Shown here: piece by piece, positions 12,009 through 14,159 of the stretch
Layout of the letters: every line of letters starts with the position of its first letter
Numbering within the stretch: position 1 is the first letter of the stretch
Source of the DNA: Deinococcus sp.
GTDB lineage: Bacteria > Deinococcota > Deinococci > Deinococcales > Deinococcaceae
Direction of reading: 5' to 3'
Assembly (NCBI RefSeq): GCF_018260405.1
Contig: NZ_JAGLBG010000068.1
Span: 1 to 14,159 of the forward strand
Length of the DNA: 14,159 nt
Translations under genes and position numbers: made by a program
The notes under the pieces: generated by a model
What the model was told of the DNA's origin: nothing
Databases searched by the model: none
The model's input: the letters and a program-made list of their open reading frames with translations, nothing else

Positions 12009-13934
12009 TTACAACTTGTGCCGCAGCAGGCGCAGGCCCATGAACACCACGAACACCGTCCCGCCCTCGTGAGCAATCACGCCCAGTGGCAGCGGTACTT
12101 TGCCTGCCACGGCCAGCGGAGCCACGATCAGAATGACCCCGAAGGCGAACGCCAGGTTGCTTAACACAGTGCGCCGGGCATCCTTGGCAAGCTTGACCGC
12201 GCCCCCTAGTTTGCCGATGTCGTTTTGCATCAGCACCACGTCGGCGCTTTCAATCGCCACGTCGGTGCCGCTCGCCACGGCGATGCCCAGGTCGCTGCGG
12301 GCCAGGGCGGGAGCGTCATTCACGCCGTCGCCCACCATCGCTACCGGGCCGGGCAACTCACCAATGATTCGCAACTTGTCTTCGGGAAGCAGTTCGGCGC
12401 GGAACTCGCTGAGACCCAGTTCGCGGGCCACCGTCTCGGCCACCTCGTGCTTGTCGCCCGTCAGCATGACCGGGTGCGCCACGCCACTTTCCTTGATGCG
12501 GGCCAAAGCCTCGCGGATGCCGGGGCGCAGGGCGTCAGCGACCCCCATGATGCCTACGACCTGCTGGCCCACGCCGATAATGACGCTACTGCTGCCCTCG
12601 GAGTTCAGCTGGCGCAGCGCCGCGTCCTGCTCGGGGGTCAGCGCCGCGTTCTCACGCTGCATCAGGCGCAGGTTGCCTGCCCAGGCCAGTTCACCGCTGC
12701 CCAGCCGGGCTTCAATGCCGTGGCCGGGAATCGCCTGTGCGCCGGACACAGTGACAGGCTGCACACCTTGTTCACGCGCCGAATTCACGATGGCTTCGGC
12801 AATCGGGTGCTCGCTGTGGGCTTCGAGGCCCGCCGCCAGGGCCAGGGCCGCGTGCTGATCGGCAGCGACAGTGCGCGTCAGGGTCATTTTGGCCTGGGTC
12901 AGGGTACCGGTCTTGTCAAAGGCGATGGTCTTTACCCCGGCCAGGGCGTCTAGCGCCGCGCTGCTCTTAAAAAGCACCCCGCCGCGCGCCGCCGCCGCCA
13001 TCGCCGAAAGCATCACGGCGGGCGTACTGATGACCACGGCGCAGGGGCTGGCGACCACCATGAAGGTCATGGCGCGGTACCAAGCGGTATCCACCGGCAA
13101 CTTGAACCCGTAATGCAGCAGCGCGTACACCAGCGGCACGCACACCAGCACGATCATGGCGTAGGGGCTTTCGTAACGCTCGGTGAGACTTTCGGTCTTG
13201 CTTTTCTGGGTCTGGGCTTCCTCCATCAGGCCAATCAGCCGCGCCAGGGTGCTTTCGCCCGCCGGACGGATGACCTCGGCCTCGACGCTGCCGTTCAGGT
13301 TGACCGTACCCGACGCCAGTTCCGCGCCCGGAGCCTTGTCGATGGGGCGGCTTTCCCCCGTGATCGGCGACTCGTCCACGCTGGTCGTGCCCTGCACCAC
13401 GCGGGCGTCGGCGGCCACGCGCTCACCTGGCTTGATGACCAGCAGGTCGCCAATCTGGATTTCGCCGAGTTCGCACCACTTCTCCAGGCCTTCACGCCGC
13501 ACGGTGGCCCCGGCGGGGTTCAGGTCCATCAATGCCTGAATAGCGTTCTTGGTGCGGCCCATCGCCCAGTCCTGGAGGGTGTTGCTCAGGCTGAACAGAA
13601 ACAGCAAAATTGCGCCGTCGGCGGCCTGCCCGATGCTGGCGGCCCCCAGCGCGGCGACCACCATCAGCAAGTCCACGTCCAGTTTGCGCTCGGCGAACAG
13701 GCTGTGCAGGGCCTCACGCCCGGCTGGAATCCCGCCCGCGACAAAGGCCAGGACATAGCCTGCCCACTGAATCACGCTGTTATGCAGCAGGTACTCGCCC
13801 GCCGCTCCGATCAGCAGGCCGACCAGAGTTAGGGCAGTCAGAAAGATGGCGGTGCGAGTCTCGGCTGGAATGACGAATCTGCTGGAAGCTGGGGCTTCGG
13901 CGCAGGCAAGCTGGGTCTGGGGGGAGACGGTCAT
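12009..13934 (-). CDS. P1B-4-type metal-transporting ATPase (cobalt/zinc/iron efflux type)
   Basis: A 641-aa P-type ATPase that pumps transition-metal ions across the inner membrane. Motifs in order: TGES (192-195) in the actuator domain, the membrane metal site SPC (296-298) in place of CPC, DKTGTLT (340-346; phosphorylated Asp340), the nucleotide-binding HP (376-377), MLTGD (490-494), MVGDGVND (533-540) and HEGGT (622-626) in the last membrane part. SPC plus HEGGT is the P1B-4 signature, whose members export Co2+, Fe2+ or Zn2+; the ion cannot be chosen from sequence. There is no N-terminal heavy-metal domain, as usual for this group. Unlike its neighbours the gene has a leader: AAGGAG (13941-13946) lies 6 nt before the ATG, and a -35/-10 pair lies upstream. 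Confidence 0.92.
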   Translation of the reverse strand: MTVSPQTQLACAEAPASSRFVIPAETRTAIFLTALTLVGLLIGAAGEYLLHNSVIQWAGYVLAFVAGGIPAGREALHSLFAERKLDVDLLMVVAALGAASIGQAADGAILLFLFSLSNTLQDWAMGRTKNAIQALMDLNPAGATVRREGLEKWCELGEIQIGDLLVIKPGERVAADARVVQGTTSVDESPITGESRPIDKAPGAELASGTVNLNGSVEAEVIRPAGESTLARLIGLMEEAQTQKSKTESLTERYESPYAMIVLVCVPLVYALLHYGFKLPVDTAWYRAMTFMVVASPCAVVISTPAVMLSAMAAAARGGVLFKSSAALDALAGVKTIAFDKTGTLTQAKMTLTRTVAADQHAALALAAGLEAHSEHPIAEAIVNSAREQGVQPVTVSGAQAIPGHGIEARLGSGELAWAGNLRLMQRENAALTPEQDAALRQLNSEGSSSVIIGVGQQVVGIMGVADALRPGIREALARIKESGVAHPVMLTGDKHEVAETVARELGLSEFRAELLPEDKLRIIGELPGPVAMVGDGVNDAPALARSDLGIAVASGTDVAIESADVVLMQNDIGKLGGAVKLAKDARRTVLSNLAFAFGVILIVAPLAVAGKVPLPLGVIAHEGGTVFVVFMGLRLLRHKL

Positions 13935-13983
13935 TGTGAACTCCTTGGAGAGAGGGACTTACTAGGAACATTTCTCAACAAGG

Positions 13984-14012
13984 AGCTTAGCGGTTTACAC
14001 CTGACACCTCAA
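13984..14012 (-). promoter_or_regulatory. Metal ATPase promoter
   Basis: On the minus strand TTGAGG (14007-14012) and TAAGCT (13984-13989) are separated by exactly 17 bp, a good housekeeping-type promoter. It predicts a leader of about 40 nt containing the AAGGAG at 13941-13946. The spacer is occupied by one arm of a long dyad. Confidence 0.6.
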
Positions 14013-14066
14013 CCTAGAAAACTGGGTGGACTAGTCGGGTATACCCGTTTTTGTGTCAGGTCTAAA
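13994..14066. promoter_or_regulatory. Dyad operator candidate upstream of the metal ATPase
   Basis: TTTACACCTGACAC (13994-14007) and GTGTCAGGTCTAAA (14053-14066) are inverted copies, 13 of 14 matching, with 45 bp between. The left arm fills the promoter spacer. Between them are a perfect 12-bp palindrome CGGGTATACCCG (14036-14047) and a weaker pair AAAACTGGGT/ACCCGTTTT (14018-14027, 14043-14051). A metal-responsive repressor binding here is inference. The inner part could instead be a weak terminator for the gene upstream. Confidence 0.5.
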
Positions 14067-14101
14067 GCTGCTGCGTTTCTGTCTGTCCTGCCCCCCCAGC
14101 C

Positions 14102-14159
14102 CTAGCCCTTGACTTCCGCGACCAGTCCCAGCACGGCCTTTTTCAGCTGCCCCGAAGCC
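14102..14159 (-). CDS. Possible C-terminal end of a minus-strand gene (cut by window edge)
   Basis: One minus-strand frame reads ASGQLKKAVLGLVAEVKG and then a TAG stop (14102-14104). The amphipathic helical character looks like the end of a real protein, but 18 residues cannot identify a family. If real, it lies about 170 bp upstream of the metal ATPase in the same direction. Whether it is a regulator of that pump cannot be judged from here. Confidence 0.4.
   Translation of the reverse strand, partial: ASGQLKKAVLGLVAEVKG

Noticed and set aside
12225..12953. Long plus-strand frames opposite the metal ATPase (also 12100-12858 and 13113-13832)
   Set aside because: Antisense shadows of a P-type ATPase with all motifs in place; composition reflects reversed GC-rich codons.
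14036..14047. CGGGTATACCCG with following TTTTT as a plus-strand terminator
   Set aside because: A perfect palindrome with only a TATA loop and a 4-bp stem makes a poor hairpin, and there is no plus-strand gene to terminate.
1..14159. Search for CRISPR arrays, tRNA genes, transposases, toxin-antitoxin pairs or phage genes
   Set aside because: No regularly spaced repeats, tRNA-like cloverleaf, DDE transposase or paired small toxin-antitoxin frames could be recognised by eye.

Overview
The window reads as an ordinary stretch of housekeeping chromosome from a GC-rich Deinococcus-like bacterium (Deinococcota). Three things point there. The coding sequence is GC-rich and dense. A futalosine hydrolase implies the futalosine route to menaquinone. 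Most strikingly, gene after gene has a TANNNT hexamer ending only 7-9 nt before the start codon, the layout of leaderless mRNAs known to be common in Deinococcus. I see no rRNA, tRNA, CRISPR array, transposase, prophage or plasmid function. The species cannot be named from sequence alone.

Layout. 1-467 (minus): khpA and the first part of rimM, overlapping by ATGA, an RNA-binding/ribosome-maturation pair that continues off the left edge. 816-2758 (plus): truD, a small secreted protein and a DUF3293 protein, tightly packed. 2801-4567 (plus): a 588-aa AlbA_2/HATPase regulator with two C-terminal winged helices. 4600-5283 (minus): mqnB, divergent from 5391-6587 (plus), an orphan UgpB-like solute-binding protein. 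6675-7124: a small two-helix membrane protein. 7482-8552: a THUMP-type RNA methyltransferase. 8594-9319: an unknown protein with a long basic tail. 9607-10134 (minus): hpt, divergent from trpC and a PhnP-like metallo-hydrolase (10195-11765, plus). 12009-13934 (minus): a P1B-4 metal-exporting ATPase with a readable promoter and dyad operator candidate. The right edge holds the probable last codons of another minus-strand gene.

How the genes relate. RNA and translation functions dominate the left (rimM, khpA, truD) and recur in the middle (THUMP methyltransferase). Nucleotide, tryptophan and menaquinone metabolism (hpt, trpC, mqnB) are scattered single genes, each with its own promoter, so most neighbours are probably co-located rather than co-functional. 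The clear transcription units are khpA-rimM, truD with its two followers, and trpC with the metallo-hydrolase.

The non-coding gaps are the least ordinary part. Four of them carry diverged copies of one short repeat (about 40-55 bp). One also holds a 22-bp perfect inverted repeat. The gap before the metal ATPase holds a 14-bp, one-mismatch dyad overlapping its promoter. I did not find a convincing new multi-gene system. The best leads are the repeat family, the metal-ATPase operator and the basic-tailed protein with a possible degenerate nuclease-like fold.
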